A stretch of 64,000 nucleotides of DNA from Flammula alnicola (GCA_015499995.1 JADNRV010000001.1:1302001-1366000); one strand, 5' to 3'. Shown: positions 22,886 through 35,417, numbered from the stretch's first letter. Numbers and translations are program-made. The notes: a model not told the origin generated them from the letters alone.

Positions 22886-23640
22886 CTACAGTCTGTCCAG
22901 AGGTAGTTCACAGCCATAAATTTTATAATTGCTCACAAAAAATTCAGATCTGGAGTAAATATGAGAATAGAAAGGATTTGGCCCTCGAGGGTACATGGCG
23001 ATGCTGGTAGATAATTTGAATGCAGCGTAGCCACGGATAATTTCATGGAGAGAGACCGTCCTGCTCATTGAATCAGCCCATAACCCAAGCTATATTTCAA
23101 CTTTATATGAATGCGTGCATTAGAAAGGGTGGACAAAGGACTGACCATTAGATGGCTGCCAATTACTACCACCTCATTCCAGATCAGAGTCACTTTGGTA
23201 TCAACTGACAATGTAGTCAGTGCTGAGGAGCGGCTAAAAATGAATATCTTACCATGATTTACGAGCCTCATGGGTCGCTATAGATGAGTAGTATGCTGGC
23301 AACACCGAGTTCCTGAGCACCTTTAATCTGTGAAAGGTCACTGGTCAGCTCTCATTACTGCAGATGTCGTGGTTTCATTAAAAAACCTTGAGCCCTCTTA
23401 AGTTATCCCCATAGTGGGTAAGAACGATTTTGCCTGTGAAATGTCGGAATCCTTCAATCCTGAAATAGGACCCTGAGTCCATTTCCGGCCATGTTTATAT
23501 GTGGCTTGAGCGCGTACCTCTTTGAAGCCATATGCGCATGATGCTTCAAGGGCGCTTTCCATACTAGGGACAGAACTGAGCATTTAGGTTCAGCCAAGAT
23601 ACTCTGCAACACAATAGATAAATGTTTCTCATAGTATTTC
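22886..23640 (-). pseudogene. Decayed M28 metallopeptidase (glutamate carboxypeptidase-like)
   Basis: Pieces of an M28 peptidase appear in the right order on the minus strand but in shifting frames. The PA-domain motif FTGKIVLTHYGDNLRGLK is near 23470-23400, then a KGAQELGVASILLIYSD-like stretch. VDTKVTLIWN joined to EVVVIGSH is near 23220-23160; the family has VDTKVTPIWN...DEVVVIGNHRDAW. TVSLHEIIRGYAAF is near 23055-23010; the family has GTASLHEVVRGFGAL. Segments between motifs are missing, including the zinc-ligand NHRDAW region. The similarity is recalled, not computed. The order, orientation and loss of frame argue for a relic of a vacuolar-type carboxypeptidase gene. Confidence 0.65.
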
Positions 23641-23899
23641 ACACTCTAGAAGCATTCTCCAGATGGACAGAGTTAGTCTTGCAAGGACAAAGGCGTGAAT
23701 GTAGCCGGGCTAGTGGGTTGACCGTGGAATCACATAGATATGTCGTGAAGATAATGGAGGCGAGGCAGCTGTCCAGACTACACTCAGAACACTGAGAGAA
23801 GAGATCGACTGCGAAGCTCAGAGAATTGACGACGGTGAGTGTAACTAATGACAATTATTCCCCACTTCAAGTGATTGTTAGCACAGTACTTGTACATAG

Positions 23900-25881
23900 C
23901 TAGCCAGATCCATCTCGGCGCATCTCGTCACTGTCCATATCTTCTTCGTCAGAGTCGATATAAATCTCTTCAAATTTTTGCCGCCTCCCTGTCTGAACGT
24001 CTTTCAATTTCAGAATTTTCTTCTTGGTAATACCACCACAAGGTCTCCCTGGTTTCCCTGTTCGAAACTTTGAGGTGCCCGTCAGCTTCACTCAGATTTT
24101 AAAGTATATATTTATATTACTTACCTTCCTCGGCCTTCCATTTATTACAGCCCCTGGTTCAGCTCGCCGATAATCAGGCCGATTCTGCAACTGAACTCTA
24201 AACTGTGACATCCCTATTGTTGTCTTGTACTGGAACTGCTTTATATCATCTTCGACGATATTCTATGATAAAACTCAGTAAGGAACAGTAGTGCAGCAGT
24301 TAAAATTACTCACACGTTCTCCAACATAACCCCATGATTCTGGTGGTCTGGCTCTAATGACGGTAAAAGCACACAGAGGCTTGTCATAATAATACACGGG
24401 GGTACTTTGGTGTCGACGGTTCGAACCAAGCAACTGGCCAGATGGAGCTTTGTAAGGAAGACCTTCATAACTTTCAATTAGAACAGCTGATCTGCTACAA
24501 TCAGGATAATTAGAACATACCAACTGTGTGTCCATCATCCATCAAGCCTTTGGAGACGTAGTCATTGTATAAATCCAGTGTTAACTGAGCCATAGATCTT
24601 CGATAGACAAGAACCCACTTCCGGAGGTATACAGTATTGCAATATTCATTGAAAGTTAAGGGATTGTCACTGTTCGGAACAGATGACGCAATGTCCAAGA
24701 AAGATCTAAGGGTGAACTGATATAGATATTGATATATTCCATCCGCAAGTTCATTGAAAAGTTTGTCGTCAGAGCAAATGACATAAGAAGGAGTTCCTGG
24801 AAACCAGCAAAGAAGGTGGAGGAGATCGCTAGCAGAATAGCGCCCAATGCCAGCGAAGCAGCCATATGAATTGGCCTGCAGTTCTTGGACAATAGGCTTG
24901 TATACTTCGTAGGACATGGGTTGATTTGTTGCTGAATTACTGTGGATATCACTAAATAAAAGAGGAAAAATAATGGCGATTGAAACAGAAAAACACACTT
25001 GAAAAAATTTGTTATTCGTTTTTGACGCTTTCGACCCTTATCATCCTCCAATATGAACTTTCTCCATTCTGCTAGTCGGCTCATAGCCAAATGTTTTTCT
25101 AAAACCCAGTCGGGACCGCCATTAAAGCGATCAAATAGGGTGTCCCAATGCTATTTGATCAAATAGCAGCATGTAAGAATGAAGGCAAGATAGACTAACC
25201 TTGGAAACAAGATCCGGAGTCCAATGTACATCGGAACTAAGGACATACAAACGAACCAATGAAGTCCAGTCGTTGATGGTCCAGACCCAACTGTCGGAAA
25301 CAAAGGCTGCGACGATTTTCATAGTTCGAGGTTTGCTAGGGGATGAGTTAGCAACAACAAGGTCATTTGGAATATGAAATGTCCATAAATGTTCTGCTTT
25401 CGAACCATCGAAGTTTGGACCGGGATAATCTGCACTCAAGATTCGGCGATAGTTGTTGACAGACATGCCTATGATGCTGGTTTCAAGAGCAAAGCAAATG
25501 ACCATGGCATGCTGGCCAGCGGCCATGAGCAAGAGCTTTCCACGTGAGCGGCAGATCAACGGGGATGGTGGTGTCCGCGCCATAAGATAGCCCCATCCTT
25601 CCTCGTCAGCGCGATCAATCCAATGAGTGGGCGCATAGCTCCAATTTGCAGTACGAGCAGGAGCGGTGAAGTCCATAGACTCTGCAGTGAGAGTACCCAT
25701 ACGCTTGGAATGCGTTACAGGAGCAATCTCAAGGGAATCTTCGAAATAGTTAAGCATAGATAAGCGACAATTGAATAGAGCACTCACAGAGCAACCGTTG
25801 AGAAATTTTCCTTGGCAGAGGTACACCTTTAGCCCTGTTGATCATGCATTCATACCCTTTCACAACCTGATACTCGGGCAT
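23900..25881 (-). CDS. Orphan multi-exon protein with basic GRP motifs
   Basis: Seven exons: 25881-25788, 25738-25200, 25150-24999, 24951-24521, 24486-24314, 24262-24125, 24085-23900. All are in phase, giving 570 residues starting MPEYQVVKGYECMINRAKG. No known domain is recognised. The middle is rich in Trp and aromatic residues (HWDTLFDRFNGGPDWVLEKH; AEWRKFILEDDKGRKRQKR). The C-terminal part has two AT-hook-like basic stretches, NGRPRK and GKPGRPCGG, followed by a Lys-rich and then an acidic tail (DSDEEDMDSDE). This hints at a nuclear, DNA-binding role. It sits inside the repeat-rich block and could be a component of an unrecognised mobile element. Confidence 0.55.
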
Positions 25882-27255
25882 AGCGAAGTGCAATGTTGGC
25901 AATGTTGGTAAAGTTGACAGGGAGGAGCAAGAGGCTGTCAGGCCCAGTGAGAACGGTTTGAGAACGGTTCCAGTGTGAGAAACCCGGTCAAATCTGGGAC
26001 GATCCCTTTCCAGATGTACAGTATATTCAGTCCAATCTGGTTTGATCTGCTTCAATCTGAGTATTCTGAGGGCTGTAAACGTTCTGAACTTCGTTAAATC
26101 ACTCAATTATATGTGCATATTCGCTATCTCTGGGGAGTCTACTGTACACTGTGACTTCCCCACGTCGGGCTGTTCATCCAAGCCAGCACTGTACCGAGCG
26201 ATGTTCCTCCACCATTTCATCATGCAGAAGGGCAACAGGTGGCAGGCTAGGCCATTTGCTACCGCGGCGCCATAGTAGGACAGATGGTGTTTAAGTTCTT
26301 GAGGATATGCTGGGAGCTAGAAAAGACGTATATAAGGTGGTGTAAGGCGAACGAAAAGGTGAACAAACCCATCGCGATAAATGGGCGGCGACATGCCTGT
26401 CCCGCTCGACAATCCCTGTGAAGCGAGGATGTTCGCTGCCAGACTGGCAGTGCGACTGTGTGGGAAATGCGACGATGTTGCCAGGGCAGGCCCATCAAGC
26501 TAAAGTCGTCTGTAAACGCGTCAACTCCATCCCGTTCCAGTTCGGAGCGCATGCACTGCCACCTGTTGTAGGCATAGGTGGATTGAGCCCATGTCGAATC
26601 CATGCTGTATGGGTCATAGTGCGGGTAGATCTGAGGCTGCTTGAGCTTCGGTTACGGGACGGAGGGTGTCTCGTGGGAGGATATCTGTTACTGGGAAAGT
26701 CGGTGCCGCTTCGATTACTGCTCGGCCCAGCATTAGCATTAAGTGGAGGTGGAGGTGGGACGGACGACGTGGAGGCTGTTGTATCGACTGACATAGGTGT
26801 CGGCGCTGACACTGGAGTTGTCTGTAATGCCCAACCTGAGAGAGGAGCTCGTGCCGCTCTCTTTCCCTCTTGAGCCTTTGGGGCTCTCATTCACATCCAT
26901 GAGCTACGCGTCGACGTATTCGCCACTTCAGTTGCTACTTGTGGCAGGTCGTTCGATTTCGACAGGGATTCCGAGGTTGGTAATGTAAACATAGATGGAC
27001 GACGAGGATACGAAGCTGTCTACGTACCTTGCGGGTCTCCCAATTCGTGGGTCTCCCCTTGCAGCTCCACGGAGCCCCTGCAATCCATCGTAGTCAACAA
27101 CACCGGCTCCACATCCCTCAGATGAGGGGAGGGGCACACGGCGCAAAGCAGAGGCGTTGCAAGCTGGAAAGAGTCAGGTGAAAGGACCGGCAATGTCTGC
27201 CAAGGACATCTGAAAACAACAATGTCAAACACAATAAAAACTGAGAGGAATATAA
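25882..27255. other. Mostly gene-free repeat-block sequence
   Basis: Apart from the weak candidate at 26270-26890, I see no coding sequence. A GGAGGTGGAGGTGGGA purine tract lies near 26,744-26,760, within that candidate. Confidence 0.4.
26270..26890 (-). CDS. Candidate proline/serine-rich protein, unrecognised
   Basis: A frame from 26890 (MRAPKAQEGKRAARAP) encodes low-complexity Pro/Ser/Arg-rich sequence. A second frame from about 26640 has better protein character (QIYPHYDPYSMDSTWAQSTY; NRWQCMRSELERDGVDAFTD). The two overlap near 26,640 and would need a frame change or small intron to be joined. It could be a fragment; no family is recognised. Confidence 0.3.
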
Positions 27256-27452
27256 GTGCTCACCGTACAATTCCGAGACTATAGTTATGGAGGAACATGG
27301 GCAAAACCTCTCGCAAAACATATTAGCAACATCGTAGATTATCGAGAGACCGTGAAGGAATCACTTGAAATTCAAGCTCAGCTTGATCTAGAAAATGTAA
27401 GGCTCATGCCAAATAACATCATCCCTAATCTAGCAGCGTTCCGGAAATAAGT

Positions 27453-27620
27453 ACTACAAGTCCTCTCCGCAACCCAAACCACAAAAGTGACAGACCTCGC
27501 ACGCATCTCTCTACGTCCGGGCCTGTGCATATTGTCGTCGACAAGGAAGAGGCCGCGAGCACGGTTGCAACGCTGTCTCAGGGCTATGTCGTGTGTCCAA
27601 GAGCGTCGCTTCAACACTCT
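27453..27620 (+). pseudogene. Fragment of a HAS1/DDX18-type DEAD-box RNA helicase
   Basis: The sequence encodes SATQTTKVTDLARISLRPG, including the SAT motif III of DEAD-box proteins and the neighbouring residues typical of HAS1. After a one-base frame change it continues PVHIVVDKEEAASTVATLSQ and GYVVCP. The homology then degrades. Motifs I-II and IV-VI are absent. In intact genes this segment sits between the two RecA domains. HAS1 acts in ribosome biogenesis in the nucleolus; this piece cannot. Confidence 0.75.
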
Positions 27621-28389
27621 GTACTCACAGTTCAATCACTTTCTTTACTCTCAGGACCGCGACCGCTGTCGTTCAACGGCGGCCACCACCACCTGCCGAC
27701 ACTTCAAGGTGCTGGTGGACTTGCGGAGGTTGCACTCATTTGTTACTTCAATAGCTTGTGTTTTGGAAGGTTGGAATGACACGGCGTCTGCTCGCCGAAG
27801 TGCGGCCAAGTCTAACCGGCAGATACTTCATTCAGTGCTAGTCGTTTCAGACACGGAGATCAAGAATGTGGAAGGTGCTATGACAGGACCAGAGGAGGAG
27901 CCCATGGAAGCCCGTGGAAGCGGTGGCGAGGAAGGTGCAGAAGAAGAGGACGAGATGAACCCATATTACAATGAAAGTAAGTTGTGTCAGAGTAAAAGAC
28001 AGAGTTGCGGCTAGCTGACAGGAATATGAACAGAATATGGACGTAGTACCGGGTCTTTTTTTATGTTATTCTTAGGGGGGAAATAGTGATAAAAGGACGA
28101 AAATCCTCACCCCAGACGCCCTTGGATGATTTCGAATCCTCGGCCCCATCCGAGTACAAGGTTTTCGAGAGGGACGCAGACGTTTTCGTAGATGATTTCG
28201 CAATGACCTTCGGGAGCATCGTCGTAGCCAAACACCCTCATGCGCCGAATAACCTTGACACTGGGAGCATCGGGGTATACACCCGAACCGCAGTTCCTTT
28301 ATCAGCTATCGTTTCCAACCAAACAAGTTCCACAACTTTACCACTGGACTCCACAGCCGTCCCGGTACCATTTTTTAGCGTGTTCGTGC

Positions 28390-29488
28390 CATCTCGAAGT
28401 TCGAGGAGAAATTCACGGCTTTTCTATGGGATATCGAGGAAGAGGTACGCGTTTCGGCTTACTTTGTTTGTTCTATAATATAATAAACTTGTCCTCCCAT
28501 CCACAGAGTGGCAAAGTCATCTGTTTCATAGATGAAGTTCGTGAGTACTAGGTCCATCACGCCATCGATGACATTGTTAACATTGTTGCGCAGACACACT
28601 CTTCAACCTCTCTTCAACCTGGGCAAAGCAGAGGGCAGCATTGACGCAGGACAGATGATCAAGCCTGCCTTAGCGAGGGGCCTCCAACTAGTAGGAGCGA
28701 CCACACGTAAGTTTCTTCGTCCTCGCGCGCCGACCTGTGCAAATGCTAATAACCAACCTCCCACTCGACAGCCGACGAATATCTTAAAACTATCGGCAAA
28801 GACGCGGCCCTCGCGGCCCTCGAGCGGAGGTTCCAACTTGTCACTATCGACGAGCCCACAGTCGCGTCTACGATATCAATTTTGCGTGGTCTGAAATCGA
28901 GATACGAGGTTCATCACGGAGTCGAGATAGCTGATAGCGCTCTGGTCACAGGTTAGTCTTTTCTTCACAACGACTGCCGAGAATGGACCCCTTGTCTCAC
29001 TAATTTCTTTTGTTTGAATTAGCTGCTGTGTACTCTGCACGTTATATCTCAGATCGGTACCTGCCAGATGAAGCCATCGACCTGGTTGACGAAGCAGCTT
29101 CGGCTCTGCGTCTCGCTCAGGAGTCTAAACCTGACGAATTCGAGGCTCTTGACCGGGAAATCATGACGCTTCAAATCGAGCTGGAGAGTTTGAAGAAGGA
29201 GACGGACGTGTTCAGTGTCGAAAGGCGGACCAAGGTCGAAAATGATTTGCTCGTGAAACGGCAGGAAGCGTCTGCGTTGACTTCCGTGTGGCAAGCTGGT
29301 GCGTCTTCATACTGAATATCTACATGCCTTTGACATGTATATTTATGATTTCTTCTTCTTGCTTTCAGAACGGGCGGTTGCAGAAGATCAAGGAAACCAA
29401 GCAGAGGTTGGAAGACGCCAAGTATCAGCTGGAAGTCGCGCAACGGCAAGGCCAGTTCGAGTATTTGCCTTGGGTCCTTTACGCGTGA
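28390..29488 (+). pseudogene. Partial HSP78/ClpB-type disaggregase gene, introns retained
   Basis: Ordered pieces of mitochondrial HSP78 are present: KFEEKFTAFLWDIEEE, SGKVICFIDEV (Walker B), [78 protein letters not shown], then the coiled-coil middle domain up to LEDAKYQLEVAQRQGQFE. Introns with GT..AG ends separate several pieces, near 28446-28505, 28543-28591, 28708-28770 and 28952-29022. An 11-bp tandem duplication (CTCTTCAACCT twice, about 28598-28619) shifts the frame right after the DEVHT motif. The first Walker A region and the whole second ATPase domain are missing. It is a DNA-level copy, not a retroposed cDNA. Confidence 0.82.
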
Positions 29489-29489
29489 A

Positions 29490-30150
29490 GAATGGGAAGA
29501 TCTAGAAAAATCATACATTCCACAAATTGAAGTGAGGAGACGAGCAGCCACGGGTCGAACTGGAGTACGTGATTTCTCTTGCTCAATTTCTTCCCAATCG
29601 TCTGATTCAGGGCTAGAGAGTTGCTGATTTTGGCATCATCGAGAGGGTTGGAGCAGTATCAATTCATGTGCCATGCATAATGATATCTTACCTTCGATTT
29701 CGGAAGCCAGCTGAATTTCATCGTCGGTAAGTTGGCTGATTATGTATTTTCTGTAACTTCTTATCTTTACAGGTCATAATGGCAGTATTCCTTTCGAGCT
29801 CAAGTTCACCCGTTATTGGAAAAGCGCAATACTGGCGGGCATCTCAGTGGAACTTGGAGGCAAAGCGGCGGATACCAGTCACGGCACTGGGGTGAAAAAC
29901 ACGACTATCTCAACATTCCTGCTTGCGAAGAAGGATTATACGGACACTCTGAAAGAAAAACGCGATATTGCGCGCAAGGCTTACGACGAATCAAGGGAAG
30001 CCCAGGATCTCCGGTCAAGAAGAAGATGCTTGCTCGTCGAAATGGCTTGGGCCCTCGTCTCGGAAAAAGAAACGGTAATTTTTTTGTATTCTGCACTCCA
30101 ACTAAGCTGATGATTGTTAAGAATTGGAAACTGCGTTCGAAAATGTCCGA
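29490..30150 (+). other. Junction sequence between captured fragments
   Basis: Short coding-like stretches occur, such as KDYTDTLKEKRDIARKAYDE (near 29930), but none is recognised. This could be a fourth, unidentified gene fragment between the HSP78 and kinesin pieces. Confidence 0.3.
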
Positions 30151-30179
30151 TTATCGGAAAGTCACCTGGCTCAAATTGA

Positions 30180-31443
30180 GATCGAGCTTGCTCACACTCG
30201 GAACGGTAATAGGCACATTAGCCGACAATGCAGCCAAAAAGAAATCAGACCACGTACCCACCGCAACTCGAAGCTGACGCGCATGCTGCAGCCTTCGCTC
30301 TCAGGCAACGCACGTATTAGTGTGATTTGCACAATTAATCCTGACGCTGGTGCCGTTTCCGAAAGTATGAGCACGTTACTCTTCGCGAAGAGGATCAAGA
30401 GCGTACAAGTATGTCTGGTTCTTTCTTTTCTTCTGGTTTCTTCCTCCAAAGAGTAGAAGGCTGACCCTTGCCTGCGAATAGCTCCATGCCCAGAAGAAAG
30501 AGGTGGTCGACACTGATGCCCTTATTGAACGATACCGCAAAGAAATCGAGGAACTGAAAGCCCGACTCGCAGAACGCGAGGCTGAAGTGCCTGCCTGATC
30601 TCGTCGACTCTCCGCACGCGAGGTAAAATCTCTCGTCTGCCTGTTGAATATCCTGTTTCTGAAAATGCTCATTGTTGTCATCTCCAGCAAATCGACGAAT
30701 CCAAAGCGATGCGCGATCTAAATGGCAGGATCCAGCAATTGACGAAGCTCATCCTTACCAGCGCCACGGTGGATGAGAGCAAGGAAGGCGACAGCGAGAG
30801 TAGGCCTGTCAGGCCGGTCAAGATCCACTTTGAAATGTCGCCATATCAGCTGCAACAAGAGCTCCTCGCTGCGCGCCTGCAGCTCGAGTCGCAGGCGAAC
30901 CAGATTTTGTCGCTGGAAGCCTCGCTGCTTGCCCGACCACCCTTGCCCGCGGATGCATCGTCGGATGAGAAGGACATGTTGATTGCTGAGCAGATGAAGA
31001 CCATTCGCGAGCTTGAAATTGCGGTGGGTGGGTATGAGGAGAACTTGAGCGAGCCATTGAGGAAGGTTAAAGAGGATGTGGAGAAGGAGTGGTCTGAGAA
31101 GCTCGAGGAGGAGAAGAAGAAGAGCGAGAAGAGCGAACGATGGGCAGAGGAAGTCGCCAAGGCTTTGGAGAAGGAGAAGAAGGTTTGTCGTTGGATCACA
31201 TATGAACTACTCGGATTTTACTGAGACGTTGATTTTTTGCAGGCGAAGCAGACACTCGAGGAAGAACGGCGCGCTCTAGCTTCGTCTCCAAATTCGATTC
31301 TCTGGGTCTCGGAATGGCTTTGCCGCCCTCCAAGCGTAAGCCACCGATGCCAGCCTACGAACACCGCCAATCGTGCCTTCTCCTCGGATTTCCGACGTGA
31401 CTATCAGGCTGTGAAAATACGCCTGTTGTTGGTGGTGCGACTG
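30180..31443 (+). pseudogene. 3' part of a kinesin-7-like gene, introns retained
   Basis: The fragment begins inside the motor domain: SLLTLGTVIGTLADNAAKKK, then a one-base frame break near 30262, then RNSKLTRMLQPSLSGNARIS and ICTINPDAGAVSESMSTLLF (motor alpha-6 region). After an intron (about 30410-30480) come LHAQKKEVVDTDALIERYRK and a stop near 30596. The stalk continues from about 30700 with LNGRIQQLTKLILTS, LEASLLARPPLPADAS and a long coiled coil to 31170. After another intron it ends near 31443 in a frame unlike kinesin. The first two-thirds of the motor, including the P-loop, is absent. Similarity to the fungal kinesin-7 (Kip2/CENP-E-like) group is from memory. Confidence 0.78.
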
Positions 31444-31819
31444 TAATTTGGATTTGTACTTCAGTACATAGAATAAAGAGTGTCAGGAGTAATATTGGTT
31501 GTGAATAAGTACAAAGCTTTTGAGGATACAGCAATCGTGCAAAAATATACAGTGAAATCTACATGGCTTTTTAAAGTGCCCTTGAGCAGTTATGATATCT
31601 GGGAGTACATGAGCATGAGCATTGAGCATTCGGATAATGTATACATGGTGAAAGAAGTTTGCAGCTGGTGGAAAAGAGTCTACATGGAGCGATGAGCGTC
31701 AGAAAAAGTCCATTATGCAGGTTGAAATTCTGGAGTTCGTGTTTGCGGTACAGGCTGTGCAGGTGAAAACAGACTTGAGGTTTTGAGTCAGAACAGTGTC
31801 GTGTGGGATGGGCTGATGT
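31444..31819. other. Intergenic
   Basis: No gene is supported. A perfect small palindrome, TGTACT-TC-AGTACA, lies near 31455-31468, just after the kinesin fragment. No CTRR follows at Helitron spacing. Confidence 0.4.
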
Positions 31820-34800
31820 TTATGCGTTGAATCCATCGTTTCCCATTTTCATTATTCCAAGATGGAGGGCCCAGTCGAATTCCGTGTCCACGCCGAGAGG
31901 AGCATCAGCTGTTGCGAGGGCGTCAATGAGGGGTTGGTTAACCCATACGTCAATGTCGTATAGGCAAGCGTGTGGCAAAGGTGGGACAAAGTCAGTAGTG
32001 GCCTGAATCTCAAGTTAGGCAACTTAGTTTTGAACAAGGGGAAAAAAACGCACATTGTACTCTCCATTAAAGAGTGCCTTTTCACGTATGTCTTCATAAA
32101 GCGACACCTAAGGCAACTGTGCATCAGATATTGGACAGAGTAGTGTTTTAAGTTTGTAAGACTGACCTGGAATCGCTTGTCAGCAACGGGCATCATGTCC
32201 AGTCCGCTGAGAACCTTGACAAATCTCCGAGCCCTGAAACCTGAATCGGTCATTTCCTGTCCAATGGTATCTGGATTTGCGAGGCCATGGACACGATCAG
32301 GGAAGGGATGGCCTTTACCCAGCAAGTAGCGTTTGACGGCAGCAGTAATTTGTGGAATTAGATGTTGGGCGCTCTGAATGACGTCCGGTGTCGCAGATCT
32401 ATGGTACGAAAAGTGCAGGTGGGGGATGACTTGTTCGCCAGATGTAATACGGTGATTATAGCACTGCGAGAGGAGGTACTTTGAAGAAGAACTGATTGCC
32501 TAGGGTCTTATCAGGCGTTTGAAACTCATACTTTGAAATTGAACGCACCTCTTTAAACGAAGGAAAGCTTGGAGTTAAGTATAGATCCAAACCTGCAGAG
32601 AAGGCAGCAAATTCTGGGGACGAAGTAATAACCCTTTCCGAAGACCCTAGGAGGGCATTGATGGTAAGCATGCGGATAATTTGAGCCCTTTGCTCTGGAG
32701 GACTTCTTTGTATGGATTCGAACTGGGAAATTTTGTTAAAAAAGGAAGTTTAGTAAAAGAGTAATGAACGTACTCTGGAGTTTACAAGGTTGGCTTCAAC
32801 GAAGCCACGCAAGGCACGATCATTGGGTATTGGCTCTTCAGGATTGGCAGGCAGCAAAGAGAGAATCTTGGAGACTGCTGGGGATATAGATGCGATCCAG
32901 GCTGGTTCAAGAATAGAATCAATGCCTCGGAGGGCAGCCAGAATAAACGCAGGAGAGAAAGGTTCTGGGGCAGCATGTGTTTTGACCATGAAGATAGCAC
33001 ATAATGCACCAAAAGCATAGTAAAGGTCCAGGGTATCCTGCTGGACAATACCATCAGCAGATATCTTGAGACCGACATAATCGTCAGAATTTCCCAAGTG
33101 TTCCACTATATCATTTTCTGCACTCTGGCAGAATACAAGAGCCTCTGCGAGGACCTCACGCATGACTGCACTTCCGATGTTATCATCGTCATTTGGGTCT
33201 CCACTAAAGTGAAAATAAAATGAGGTCAACTATAGACAAGTGGGAGTAAAAAGCATCCTTACGCTCGGAATATCCAATGACACCAGGAGAACATGTTTGA
33301 GAGTTCAACTTCTACTGGCTCGATTGCAGTAAAATCTGGAGTACGGTCAGCAATATCTACAATTGAAGTAACTAGTCTTGCGTTTTTGTCTTGTCTAACG
33401 CCCTTGATGGCATTCACCAAGCCCACTGCAGCTGCAGTGACCGAGTTTGCAGAGACGCAAAAGGCTTCGTCCGTGTCAAGAATGATGGGCATGCGTGTGC
33501 GATGGATTGCCGCCTCAAAGAACTGAAAATTCATCCATTCAGGAGGCCCGTCTGAAGGCTGATATTCAACAGGTTTGTCAGGTTGAGCGTCACCAGCAGA
33601 TTGAGGGAGAGGGGCAAGTGGAGGTCCAAAGGGGACCGATGTTGGCAGCAATGTTGGTGGCAATGTTGGTGGCAATGTTGGACTCGGTGGGTTTTGATTC
33701 ATGGGTGCAGGTCCAACGTCCAAATTTCCGAACAGAGGAGAGAGTGTTGTCAATGAAGGTGCAGATGGGGGAATTCGCAAAGGCCGTTGAGCCAGGCCCA
33801 TCAAAAATGAACCCTCGATATCACGATCGTCGTCATCGCTCACTCCATCTTCTTCACGCCATACATTAGATTGGACAGAGCGAGGACAGGTAGTGCGGCA
33901 GTTATGTGGGTACTCGCTTCTCCAAGTCTGTTCACGTTCTTCTGGCGAGAGTGCTGCGATTTCATCGTCAAGATCCACTTGGTATGTAGATTTTTCCAGA
34001 TGTGCTAGGATAAAGTCCGTATAGCAATGATGCATCACATCCTTGTTCTCATCGACAGGACCAACGAGTTGCAGTTTCTCCTTGGCGCTGTCAAAGATCA
34101 ATTTAGAATTATTACTGACGATGTATGAATAAAGAATAAAGATTAGAAACTCACAAACATAAAGTATTCCTTGAATAGAGGTATCCATCGGGTGCTTCAT
34201 AACTGGGCGGTGAAAGCGTGTCTTTAGCGCCTCATAGGTAAAGGAACTGTGAGTAACAGTTTTGTCAACTGTGAGTGCAGGTCCTGTTCCGCAAAGATTG
34301 CCGACTTTGAGAAGCCGGAAGATCATTTTTGAGAATGCAAGTCTGGACTCTCTGCATTCTGCTGTCGGTGCCAAATCCATGTCGGCGAGGTGGATGGTCG
34401 GGTATTGATAATCAGCCCTGGCTATCATGCTGTCAAAATGTTGTTGAATTTGGGGTAATAGGGTATGGTCGGCACGTTGGGCGGTAAGTTCGACAGTAGT
34501 AGCAAGGCCTTGTTCGACAAGAAATTGGAGATCAAGATTATGTTGCTCTCCTGTTTTAAGGCGACTGATGTTTGGGAGGCCATGATCATCTTGATTAGAA
34601 CCATTGAGCTAAAAAGAATTTCGGTCAGCTTAAGAATGAGACTATAATATTTCCAACTCACATCGCGGGGAAAAAGAACAATCATTATTTTCAATGCCAG
34701 ACGTCTGTTGCGCATCGCCGCAGGCTCTTGATTGGTCCTGGTTCTTGCTCTAGGTTGACGCGAGCTTCCAGCTTGACCCGGAGGCTGTGACATAGGAACG

Positions 34801-35417
34801 CCGAAGGGTGTGGTCTGGCTGGGTGTGACCGTTCTCGGCTGATAGGGAGTAATTGTTGGCATTGTGGGTGTCGGCTGAGTAAGGACTGGGGGAGGCAGCG
34901 ACACCAGAACTGGCTGGGTTGCAGGTGGTGGCGCCATTTGATTCACGCTACTGCAAGAAAAATAAATCAAAAGCCCTCTCAACAATTCAATTGCGCAAAC
35001 TTACTTCCGACTGGTAGATGCTTGGAGAGGGTAGTGTTGACTGTAAGGTGCACTACAGTTGCACCTCTCATGAAAACTGGTAATCTAGATTGTTTACTTG
35101 AATATCAGATCAACGACTCTCAACCACTTAAAACATACCTGTCTTTCGACACCAACAACAGCAAAGCGGGTGCAGCGTGTCTGTAGACAGCCTCCCCTGG
35201 GCGGAAAAACTGTTACTCTGTGTTGGTGGTCTGCCTGGGAATGACCACAATAACAGGTGCCCTGAGAGAGAGAAAAATGAGAAGAGCCAATTGCTCATTA
35301 AAAATTGCTCACATTCATGTGCTCCGTGAAGAAGCCACACCCCGGTTCCTGACAGCGAACACAGGGTGTTTCAGTAATCGCTGCGGTGGGGGCAGTTGTC
35401 GAGCTCATGCTGGCCAT
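31820..35417 (-). CDS. Large orphan protein with Cys/His-rich N-terminus
   Basis: Many exons on the minus strand from ATG 35417 (MASMSSTTAP) to the stop at 31822-31820; I estimate 900-1,000 residues. Exons 1-2 give a compact metal-binding pattern, TPCVRCQEPGCGFFTEH then GTCYCGHSQADHQH. Two or three junctions after it could not be phased. Next come Pro/Thr-rich low complexity (34950-34750), a long exon about 34440-34170, the segment CRESRLAFSKMIFRLLK, an acidic linker with repeated LPPTLPPTL, and all-helical sequence (DNIGSAVMREVLAEALVF; NDRALRGFVEANLVNS). It ends near LGVDTEFDWALHLGIMKMG. No known family is recognised. It may belong to a dispersed agaricomycete repeat family. Confidence 0.5.

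Noticed and set aside
31455..31468. TGTACTTCAGTACA palindrome as a Helitron end closing the captured-gene island
   Set aside because: No CTRR lies 8-12 nt downstream; kept only as a note.
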